Below the pieces are notes generated by a model that saw only the letters and a list, made by a program, of their open reading frames with translations, was not told the DNA's origin and did not search any database. A DNA stretch of 64,000 nucleotides, taken from assembly GCA_902168105.1 (NCBI GenBank), contig CABHOY010000041.1, positions 310,001-374,000 on the forward strand. Reading direction: 5' to 3'. A program made the position numbers and the translations under genes. This document shows positions 39,795-46,968 of this stretch, one piece after another; positions within the stretch are counted from its first letter, which is position 1; each line of letters starts with the position of its first letter. The stretch is from an uncultured Flavihumibacter sp. (GTDB lineage Bacteria; Bacteroidota; Bacteroidia; Chitinophagales; Chitinophagaceae).

Positions 39795-42700
39795 TTAATA
39801 TTTTTGCATTTCTTCACTCACCATTTTTAATACCTCTTCATCACTCATATCATAGAGACTGCTTACCTTCCCTGTTTTGACCTGCGGAGCTATTGCCTTT
39901 TCAAAGCCGCTGTTCACATAAGCCGACAAGCCGCTGATCGTTGGATAGTTGAACAACATATTGGTCGTCACTGTCAACCCCAGCTGTGCGTTAATACATT
40001 GTACATATTTGACAAGCAGGATGGAATCCATTCCCATATCGCTGAAGCTCCTTGTAATGTCCACCGGTTCCCCGCCATCCATTGCCAGGACCTGTTTCAC
40101 TAATCTTATCAATTCTTTGCTGATCAGGTCCTGCCTTTCCACGTCATCAGTGATCAGGGACAGATCTGTCTTACCCGCAACAGGTACCTCTGATCTATTC
40201 TCTGCCGGGCGCAGGTTTTCCCAGAAAGCTACAGGTCCCTGCATTTCCATCATGGCGATAAAGCGCGGCGTATCGAGTCGTACGTATACCAACTGCGGCG
40301 TATCGGCTACCAACAGGGAAGCGTATACCCTGCGAACGGCGCCTGCATTAAAAGGTGGTACACCTGACTCTTTCAACAGATCAACACTGTTCTCAGTTTC
40401 CAACATCATATTGCTGCCTTCCCAGGGTCCCCAGTTGATAGTTTTAGCCGGGATACCCTGTTTTCTCAATCGCAGGATAAACCCATCCATATAGGCGTTG
40501 GCGGCGGCATAATGGGACAACATCCCAGATCCCCACACTGCTGCAATGGAAGAATAAGTAACCAGGAAATCCAGCCGCTCCAGGGGCAGGCTGGCTGCAA
40601 TGTTTTGCAGTCCGGTAATTTTTGGTCCGGCCACATACATGATGTCATCGGTAGTCAGGTTATGCTGTAAACAACGACTGTTTGTTCCCGCCGCATGAAC
40701 AATGCCTTTCAATATCTTCTTTTCCTTCCGCAGCCAATCGGCAAGTCCGCGCACTGCCGCAGCGTCTGTAACGTCCAGCTGCCTGTAAATAACACGATCA
40801 TTGGCAGTATTACTGTTTATACTTCTTCCCGTGATAATTACTGTACCGGCTCCCTTCTGCACCATCCACGCTGCAAGATGAGCGCCTAATGACCCTTTGC
40901 CACCGGTAATAAGATAAGTCCCTTCCGGATCGCAGGAGATCTCTGTTGCGGATGACAGCCCGCTGGCCGCAAGGGCCGGATACCAGTATTGTTCGCCTCT
41001 GAAGGCTATTTCCCTGAAACAGGATTGTTGTACATAATTGTTGAGGAACGCAGCATCCGGTAACTGTTTGTTTATGTCCAGCACCAGCATAACAGCGCCA
41101 CGCATTTCCAGTGATGCTGATTTTACAAAGGCGGTCAGACTATATTGCAGTGCTGATATATCATCATTCCCCGGTGCATTGAAAGCATTATGGGTCACAA
41201 AGAGTATAGCTGCCGGCGTGCGGCCTAACTGTTGTACCGTTTTAAAAAACGTCAGCAATTGCTGATAAACGCTTCTCAACCCTGCGTCATCTGTCTCTTC
41301 CAAAGCGCAGATATCATACACCAGGCAGAAAGGCCGCAGACCAAAGCCTCCATTCAGACTATCCAGCGTAGATAACCGGTCGTACGGCATCGATATAGTT
41401 CCGCTTTTGTCCAGAAACCATTGCCTGTTCAGGTCTGTTCCAGCACTTGTTTCTACATAAACATATTGTAATGTTTCTTTTTCCTCCAGCATAGCCATTT
41501 CTAACGCCTTCCACTGAATACCGTAACAACCTGCAGCAGACGCTCCTGGCAGTTTTCCCAGCCAGTGCGACTTAAGATGATAACGGGGCGCCGGTAACTG
41601 CGTATTGGTAGTTGTCGCTGTCGTTTCACAGGCGGCTACTACACAATGTGCGATAGTGCCTGTAAAACCAAATGAACTGACACCGCCGGTTAGCCGGGAA
41701 CTATTATTGAAACTGTGGATATCTGTGTTGATCTGAAAGGGCATATTATCCCAGTCAATATGATGGTTAGGCTGCTGGAAATGCAGGTGTGGAGGAAGTT
41801 GCCTGTGATGAATACTCAGGCATACTTTCATGAACCCGGCCAGTCCTGCAGCGGCCTCCAGGTGCCCTACATTACTTTTAACAGACCCCAGCAACAGTTT
41901 TTTGCCACCTGTACGATTGCCAAATACCTGCTTCAAACCTTCTGCCTCCACAGGGTCGCCCAGTGAAGTCCCTGTACCATGTCCTTCTATAAAACCTATA
42001 TCATCGGGTTGCATACCCGCAGCACGTAAGGCATTACGGATCACTTTCGCCTGGCTGCCGGGATCAGGTACTGTAAGTCCGCCGCTGGCGCCATCCTGAG
42101 CAACAGCAGATCCTTTTATACAAGCATAGATGCGGTCTCCGTCTTTTACCGCATCAGATAATCTTTTTAGTACAACCGACAAACAACCTTCTGAACGTAC
42201 GTAGCCGTTAGCACTGTCGTCAAAGGCCTTGCATCGTCCATCGGGCGATAACATCCCTGCTTCCGTCAGGCTCGCCTGCAGATAAGGTGATAATACCAGG
42301 TTTGCACCACTGACAATGGCAACCTTACATTCGTTCCTTTTAAGACTTTCAGCGCCCTGGTGCAGGGCTACCAATGAAGAGGAACAGGCGGTGTCGATAC
42401 TTAAACAAGGACCGTGAAAACCGTAACAATAAGAGATACGGCCACTGGCGCCGCTTAAAGAGTTACCACTTCCCAGATAGGGGTCTACCATATATTTATC
42501 ATCCTGCTGCATGATATGCAGACTGTAGTCGAACGCGCTGATGCCGGTAAAAACACCGGTATCAGTACCTTTAAGCGACCCTGGAGATATTCCAGCATCA
42601 GCAAGCGCATTACCCACCACCATCAGCAACTGCCGTTGTTGCGGATCAATATATCTTGCTTCTGCTGGTGAGATGTGAAAATATTCGTTATCAAACAATG

Positions 42701-43016
42701 TGATGTCATCCAGTAGCCCTGCATGTGGCATCGCCTGACTAACCGGACCTTGCTGATGTCCCATATCCTGCCACCGGGCTGTTAAACCATTGTCAGCTAT
42801 CAGATCCTCTCCTGTCAGCAATGCATCCCAGAAGTCCTGTGCAGAACGGATACCACCGGGCAAATGACAGGCCATACCGACCACCGCTATTTCTTCGGTT
42901 GAAGGATCACGGCTTTTTTCTTCTTCCAGTTTTCTTTCCAGGTTCCGGATGATCAGAAACGACTTCTGAAGACTGCTAAGCGTATCATGGGATGTTGATT
43001 GAGCTGTAGTATTCAC
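39795..43016 (-). CDS. AT-less polyketide synthase: KS, KR, ACP
   Basis: A 1073-residue PKS. An N-terminal coiled-coil docking helix (about 10-40) precedes a ketosynthase (45-475, Cys211 in TACSSS, EGHGTGT, NVGHLE). A short spacer follows where an acyltransferase would be, then a KR structural half, a catalytic ketoreductase (TGGKGSLG near 705, Ser in YSS and Tyr in HYAAANAY) and an ACP (Ser998 in GMDS). The C-terminal tail (MSDEEVLKMVSEEMQ) resembles that of the FAAL-PKS, as expected for donors to coiled-coil acceptors. It should add a second malonyl unit and reduce it to a hydroxyl. No dehydratase or enoylreductase is present, so the hydroxyl should persist. Malonyl must be supplied in trans, by the AT of the FAAL-PKS or one outside the window. 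Confidence 0.92.
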   Translation of the reverse strand: MNTTAQSTSHDTLSSLQKSFLIIRNLERKLEEEKSRDPSTEEIAVVGMACHLPGGIRSAQDFWDALLTGEDLIADNGLTARWQDMGHQQGPVSQAMPHAGLLDDITLFDNEYFHISPAEARYIDPQQRQLLMVVGNALADAGISPGSLKGTDTGVFTGISAFDYSLHIMQQDDKYMVDPYLGSGNSLSGASGRISYCYGFHGPCLSIDTACSSSLVALHQGAESLKRNECKVAIVSGANLVLSPYLQASLTEAGMLSPDGRCKAFDDSANGYVRSEGCLSVVLKRLSDAVKDGDRIYACIKGSAVAQDGASGGLTVPDPGSQAKVIRNALRAAGMQPDDIGFIEGHGTGTSLGDPVEAEGLKQVFGNRTGGKKLLLGSVKSNVGHLEAAAGLAGFMKVCLSIHHRQLPPHLHFQQPNHHIDWDNMPFQINTDIHSFNNSSRLTGGVSSFGFTGTIAHCVVAACETTATTTNTQLPAPRYHLKSHWLGKLPGASAAGCYGIQWKALEMAMLEEKETLQYVYVETSAGTDLNRQWFLDKSGTISMPYDRLSTLDSLNGGFGLRPFCLVYDICALEETDDAGLRSVYQQLLTFFKTVQQLGRTPAAILFVTHNAFNAPGNDDISALQYSLTAFVKSASLEMRGAVMLVLDINKQLPDAAFLNNYVQQSCFREIAFRGEQYWYPALAASGLSSATEISCDPEGTYLITGGKGSLGAHLAAWMVQKGAGTVIITGRSINSNTANDRVIYRQLDVTDAAAVRGLADWLRKEKKILKGIVHAAGTNSRCLQHNLTTDDIMYVAGPKITGLQNIAASLPLERLDFLVTYSSIAAVWGSGMLSHYAAANAYMDGFILRLRKQGIPAKTINWGPWEGSNMMLETENSVDLLKESGVPPFNAGAVRRVYASLLVADTPQLVYVRLDTPRFIAMMEMQGPVAFWENLRPAENRSEVPVAGKTDLSLITDDVERQDLISKELIRLVKQVLAMDGGEPVDITRSFSDMGMDSILLVKYVQCINAQLGLTVTTNMLFNYPTISGLSAYVNSGFEKAIAPQVKTGKVSSLYDMSDEEVLKMVSEEMQKY

Positions 43017-43043
43017 AATAGTTAACTTTAATTGGTAGATGGG

Positions 43044-43793
43044 TTAAATACACGCTTTTAAGAGCGGCAGCTGCAAATGCGTAAAATGCATGCTGATATA
43101 TTTAGTTAGCGTCTGACTGAAAGCAGTGGCATCTGAAAAATAGAAATGATTGCCTTCCAGCCATTCCTGGTAACATGCCGCCGTAGTGTGTTCTTTCCAG
43201 AAAATTGCGGGATCGGGGCCAACACTTTCATCGTCCGTCCCGTTCATGATCACGAAGGGCAGGTCAAAGGCTTCGCGATGACGGTACGAATAGGTGTCAT
43301 TCAAACGCAGATCATTCCGGATGATCGGAAGATAGAATGAGAGGAAGTCAGGATGCCGCAGAAAGTATTCCGGGATCCCCCCCATCCGGGAAAGGCAGGT
43401 TAGCAGCTCATCGTCTGGCAATAACGATCTGTTGGTGTTCTCTGAAACGGCCGCAGGCCCCTTCCTGCCCGAAAAGAAGACCAGTTCCGGCAGGTCCATG
43501 TCATAACGCCGCATACAGGCCATTGTTTCAAAGGCAATAAGCGCCCCCAGGCTATGGCCCAGAAATACCAGCGGCAACTGCTGATCTCTGTTCTTCCGGA
43601 CTATCTCCATGCAATCTTTTGCTGTGGCATCCATGTCTTTTAGGAACGGCTCATGTATCCTCCTGCCTCTTCCGGCATAACAGATCGTAGATGTTACTGT
43701 CACCGGCAGCAGTTCTTTCTCTATAGGAACATAGGAAACCTCGCTTCCGCCCGCGTGGGGGAAAATAAAAAGCTGTACGCCGTTTGTACGCAT
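43044..43793 (-). CDS. Type II thioesterase (editing)
   Basis: A 249-residue alpha/beta-hydrolase thioesterase of the GrsT/SrfAD type, the usual length. It shows the N-terminal FPHAGG motif (11-16), the nucleophile Ser81 in GHSLGA, Asp in GTDDE (about 187) and the catalytic His216 in GNHFYF. Such stand-alone enzymes clear misprimed or stalled acyl groups from carrier proteins. It is 27 bases upstream of the first PKS gene of the operon, as expected for a housekeeping part of the assembly line. Confidence 0.92.
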   Translation of the reverse strand: MRTNGVQLFIFPHAGGSEVSYVPIEKELLPVTVTSTICYAGRGRRIHEPFLKDMDATAKDCMEIVRKNRDQQLPLVFLGHSLGALIAFETMACMRRYDMDLPELVFFSGRKGPAAVSENTNRSLLPDDELLTCLSRMGGIPEYFLRHPDFLSFYLPIIRNDLRLNDTYSYRHREAFDLPFVIMNGTDDESVGPDPAIFWKEHTTAACYQEWLEGNHFYFSDATAFSQTLTKYISMHFTHLQLPLLKACI

Positions 43794-43820
43794 CGCTTTA
43801 ATGTTTGTGATATGTAAGAA

Positions 43821-44003
43821 TTACCGGCCCTTATTTATCGGCTGGAATAGATAAAGCGCTATGAGCACCACTACGGGGGTAAGAACGATGCCCAGGCAAA
43901 ATGATCCCCAGAATCCGATACGCGTACGTATACCGGCGATCCCGCAAACCACTGCAAGAATTATCCAACCGATAAATAAGGGGCTGAAAATGATATTAAA
44001 CAT
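43821..44003 (-). CDS. Small hydrophobic membrane protein
   Basis: A 60-residue protein made almost entirely of two predicted transmembrane helices (about 3-22 and 30-53) joined by a short basic stretch (GIRTRIGFWG), with a basic tail. Similar two-helix proteins with an IGFW turn are common in Bacteroidota and have no assigned role that I know. It lies 11 bases after the DUF697-like gene and 27 bases before the type II thioesterase gene, so it is probably co-transcribed with both. No catalytic motif is visible. Confidence 0.6.
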   Translation of the reverse strand: MFNIIFSPLFIGWIILAVVCGIAGIRTRIGFWGSFCLGIVLTPVVVLIALYLFQPINKGR

Positions 44004-44014
44004 ATTCCGGTCAA

Positions 44015-44566
44015 TTATATCGCGTCAGGCTCTGGATCTTTTCCTGCCTTCCTGGAAGTAAAAGGTTTCTTAACTGTTGTAGTGATATTACTTACAACTT
44101 CTTTTCCTTTGTCCAGCTCTTCTGAAAAGTACTCCTTTACATCTGCTGGCTTGAAATCAAGCATAGTACCACCTTGTGCAAAATGTTTATCAAACACTCT
44201 ACCTACAGCGTATGTAGTGGCTCCGGCAAATGCGGGGAATGTAACAGCTCCTATGGCGGATCCTACCACAGGAATGGCCTTAATGGCACTTCCCAGGAAG
44301 CTTGTTACCAATGCCTTGCTACCCAGACCGCCCACTAAGGACGCGAGCAATGATTTACCCAGATCTTCTGCGAACTGTACACCGTGTAATTTGGCCAGTT
44401 TGCTGATCATAGAAAGTTGTACGCCAGTAACAGCTGCTACATCCACTATTGGAATGGGAACAGCCCCTACACCCATAGAAATAAGTACGTGCTTCTTAAT
44501 AATTGCCCGTGAGCTGACTTCTCTGTCAGTCGATGTGGTTACTTCGACTTGTGAATTTTCTATCAT
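44015..44566 (-). CDS. DUF697-like membrane-associated protein
   Basis: A 183-residue protein whose first half contains the pattern VGAVPIPIVDVAAVTGVQL (about 33-51), typical of DUF697 proteins. Residues 75-125 are rich in Gly and Ala with two hydrophobic stretches and probably contact or span the membrane. The tail is charged (DKGKEVVSN, then KKPFTSRKAGKDPEPD). DUF697 domains often accompany GTPases or membrane-stress proteins, but the biochemical role is not established. The gene lies between an SPFH gene and a small membrane protein gene on the same strand, so a shared role at the membrane is plausible. Confidence 0.65.
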   Translation of the reverse strand: MIENSQVEVTTSTDREVSSRAIIKKHVLISMGVGAVPIPIVDVAAVTGVQLSMISKLAKLHGVQFAEDLGKSLLASLVGGLGSKALVTSFLGSAIKAIPVVGSAIGAVTFPAFAGATTYAVGRVFDKHFAQGGTMLDFKPADVKEYFSEELDKGKEVVSNITTTVKKPFTSRKAGKDPEPDAI

Positions 44567-44604
44567 GTTAATTTTATTTTACTGATGAAAAATGTCTTGG
44601 TTAT

Positions 44605-45495
44605 TTAAGGTCTGTTCGGTGTAGCTGGTCTTACCGTGGCGCCGCCGGTAGCAGGCACTGTTGTAAACTGATCGCCCATTATCACAGGAAGCCCCCCGGA
44701 GCCATTACTACCCATAATGATCATCTTCGAATTCGGTGAGGCAGCCAGGCGTTGTGTCACATCGAGCGCCCTCCACTGAGCCGGCGATACATTCAATATA
44801 GTAGCGAAGTCTCTTATACCCTGCGCTTCTATTATCTTACGCTGCCGCTCCTTCTGCTCTACCGCCAGCCGGTATCTGTATTCTTCGTTCAGCTGTTGCC
44901 TAGCATACACTGCTGTGATAGCACTATCAATGATATCAGGCAGTTCAACCTTCGAAATGAAATATCCTTCTATTTGCACTTTATTGTTGACAAGGACCTT
45001 TCTCAGACTATCAATTTCATTTTTCTCCGTCACGCCTCTATCCATCATAAAAATATCTTCGGGGGCAAGTTCTGAGATGTCCTTCCTGATCTTAGCCTCA
45101 ATACAAGGCGCAACAAGCGTATTCTTATAATCCGTCCCTACTTGCTGATGCAACAGCGGGAGGAAGTTCCTGTCGGGCTTAAATAACACTGCATAGTCCA
45201 GGCGGACCTTGAGCCCGTTCTTACTCATAATAGACTGGCTGAAATTGAGCTTTTGTGTCCTTACATCATAAATGGTCATCGTATTGAACGGACTAATGAT
45301 ATGCAACCCTTCACCATATGTCCTCTTAATATCAGTTCCAGTCGCTACACTATATAACACACCGGCTTCACCCGACTTTATTACGACGAAAACACGTTTA
45401 TGAAAAAACACAGCAAAAAAAAGAAGCACCAGTATTACAATAGCCGCTCTTCTTAAAAATTCATTCCTGTCTGATCGGGTATCAAAAATTTTCAT
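44605..45495 (-). CDS. SPFH/prohibitin-family membrane scaffold protein
   Basis: A 296-residue protein with a short cytoplasmic start, one N-terminal transmembrane helix (about 14-33) and an SPFH/Band 7 domain (about 35-215), followed by a charged helical segment with the family-typical EEYRYRLAVEQKERQRKIIEAQG (about 209-231). Prohibitin-like proteins assemble into membrane rings and organise lipid domains or protease complexes. The C-terminal tail is Gly/Thr/Pro-rich. It is the first gene of the minus-strand run that leads through DUF697, the small membrane protein and the thioesterase into the PKS/NRPS genes. Whether it belongs to that operon or only sits next to it cannot be settled from sequence. 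Confidence 0.85.
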   Translation of the reverse strand: MKIFDTRSDRNEFLRRAAIVILVLLFFAVFFHKRVFVVIKSGEAGVLYSVATGTDIKRTYGEGLHIISPFNTMTIYDVRTQKLNFSQSIMSKNGLKVRLDYAVLFKPDRNFLPLLHQQVGTDYKNTLVAPCIEAKIRKDISELAPEDIFMMDRGVTEKNEIDSLRKVLVNNKVQIEGYFISKVELPDIIDSAITAVYARQQLNEEYRYRLAVEQKERQRKIIEAQGIRDFATILNVSPAQWRALDVTQRLAASPNSKMIIMGSNGSGGLPVIMGDQFTTVPATGGATVRPATPNRP

Positions 45496-46161
45496 AACCT
45501 GCCCTCTGCAAGACTATTTAACTGGTTAGCCAATGATATATCTGTGAATAACTGATGGAAAGCTTAAGGGAGCAAATAGATGTCTTCATTAATGTCATTA
45601 CTGGGTTTTATCATATTATCAATACGCTTTATGATCTTGTTTCCCGATATATACATACACACGCATAGCAGGAAAATATCACAACGTAAACGGTGATACT
45701 TCCGGGTACGCTCTTTAAGCATACTCAAACAATGAACGCAACGAAATCTGTGGTCATCCGTGGGAATAAGGATTTATCATACTCAACAGCTGAAATGTGT
45801 ATTATCAGGGTTCCTGACATTTCAATTCTTATTTTATTTAAATTTTTCTGATATTCGTTTATGTAACTTCAAATAAAATTCGTGCTATTATCAATATTAT
45901 TTACCACATAAAAGTGTAGTCCTTAATGATACTTTGATTTTATATCTTGTCTGGGTCATAACCATATTCCACTAAAAGTCAATAATTCGTACATCTTGTG
46001 ATTTGTCATAGTGAAACGGACGAGTCAACCTTCCAGCCCGTTCCCCTATTTTTTGTTAACGGTATAAACTATTTGATAGCTCTATTGTTTTCTATTCTCT
46101 TCGTTTTAAACCAACGCATGTACTTATCTTATTCCCAATGATTCAAAAATTTTAAAAACCA
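45496..46161. other. AT-rich spacer between two divergent transcription units
   Basis: This 666-base stretch separates the SPFH gene (leftward) from the LuxR-type regulator (rightward) and is clearly richer in A and T than its neighbours. I see no convincing gene in it. It must carry the promoters for the regulator and probably for the minus-strand operon. I looked for the Bacteroidota TTTG / TAnnTTTG promoter pattern on both strands and found only imperfect matches, so I mark no promoter. Confidence 0.5.
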
Positions 46162-46812
46162 ATGTTATCAGTCAATCTAAATCGAAAATATCAGATCGGC
46201 ATCATTGAAGAAGACACACAATTCAGCGACGATCTTATATTACACATCTCTCAAAACAGCCATTTTTCCACCTGTCTCAATACCAACAGTATCTCTACTG
46301 CTTTCCGTATCCTGTATAATTACCCTTCTCTTAACCCCGATCTCTTATTACTAAGTGTACAGACCGCAGATGCAGAAAAGATGGAAGAAATAAAAGAGTT
46401 TAAGGAACTAAAGCCTGAAATGCTCGTTGTACTGCTTACTAAAGAAGAAAACAAACATATTATTCAGCTGGCGTTTGATCAGGGTGCCGATGGCTATCTC
46501 ATGAAAACTGAAAACTTCTACAGTATAGAGCACAAAATGATCAATATGCTCGAATTCGGTCAACCGGCGGTCAGCCAGCAGATATTCAGATATATGCTTT
46601 ACCGTAACAGAAATGAAAAACCTGCTACAAGGGAAAAGCTGACCAAGAAAGAAAAAGAAATTACAGAAATGGTGCTGGAGGGAATGTCTTACAAACAGAT
46701 CGCTGCAAACCTTCATCTAAGCTTAAATACCATTCAATACCACATGAAAAACATCTTCCTTAAACTGGATATTAAAACCAAAACAGAGTTATTTAAGATC
46801 TATTATCATTAA
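46162..46812 (+). CDS. Atypical LuxR/NarL-type response regulator
   Basis: A 216-residue regulator with an N-terminal receiver-like domain (about 10-130) and a C-terminal LuxR-type helix-turn-helix (about 153-210, LTKKEKEITEMVLEGMSYKQIA then TIQYHMKNIFLKL). The acidic pair (Glu16-Glu17-Asp18) and the conserved Lys115 are present. The phospho-acceptor position, which should be Asp in the PDLLLLxV segment, is Ser65, so ordinary phosphorylation is unlikely. It stands alone, with no histidine kinase beside it. It is transcribed away from the lipopeptide operon across the spacer and could control it, but no binding site is evident. Confidence 0.85.
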   Translation: MLSVNLNRKYQIGIIEEDTQFSDDLILHISQNSHFSTCLNTNSISTAFRILYNYPSLNPDLLLLSVQTADAEKMEEIKEFKELKPEMLVVLLTKEENKHIIQLAFDQGADGYLMKTENFYSIEHKMINMLEFGQPAVSQQIFRYMLYRNRNEKPATREKLTKKEKEITEMVLEGMSYKQIAANLHLSLNTIQYHMKNIFLKLDIKTKTELFKIYYH

Positions 46813-46821
46813 GTTCGCAGG

Positions 46822-46857
46822 ATAAAAAACAATCGGGGCTTCATTATGAAGCTCCGA
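46822..46857 (-). terminator. Rho-independent terminator of the GH35/Sus operon
   Basis: An 11-base-pair stem (46833-46843 with 46847-46857, one G-U pair, 3-base loop) is followed, in the minus-strand direction, by a T-rich run (the complement of 46822-46832). It lies 112 bases beyond the GH35 stop and between two convergent genes. It should end the leftward polysaccharide operon. On the plus strand the hairpin has no T run, so it may only partly stop the regulator transcript. Confidence 0.75.
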
Positions 46858-46968
46858 CCGCATTGACGAAACAAACAGTAAGATAAAAGGCGCTACAACA
46901 AATACAGGTCAACAATAAAGATCATCTGTTCACTGTTCTATTATCTGTTTCATCATTCACTGTTTGAC

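Noticed and set aside
39949-40494. A 181-residue plus-strand frame opposite the KS-KR-ACP gene.
   Set aside because: It covers the ACP and ketoreductase coding region of the real gene and shows no domain of its own.
7738-43793. An MbtH-like helper gene or an export pump in the cluster.
   Set aside because: I looked for both in the gaps and among the small frames and found none; they may lie left of the window.
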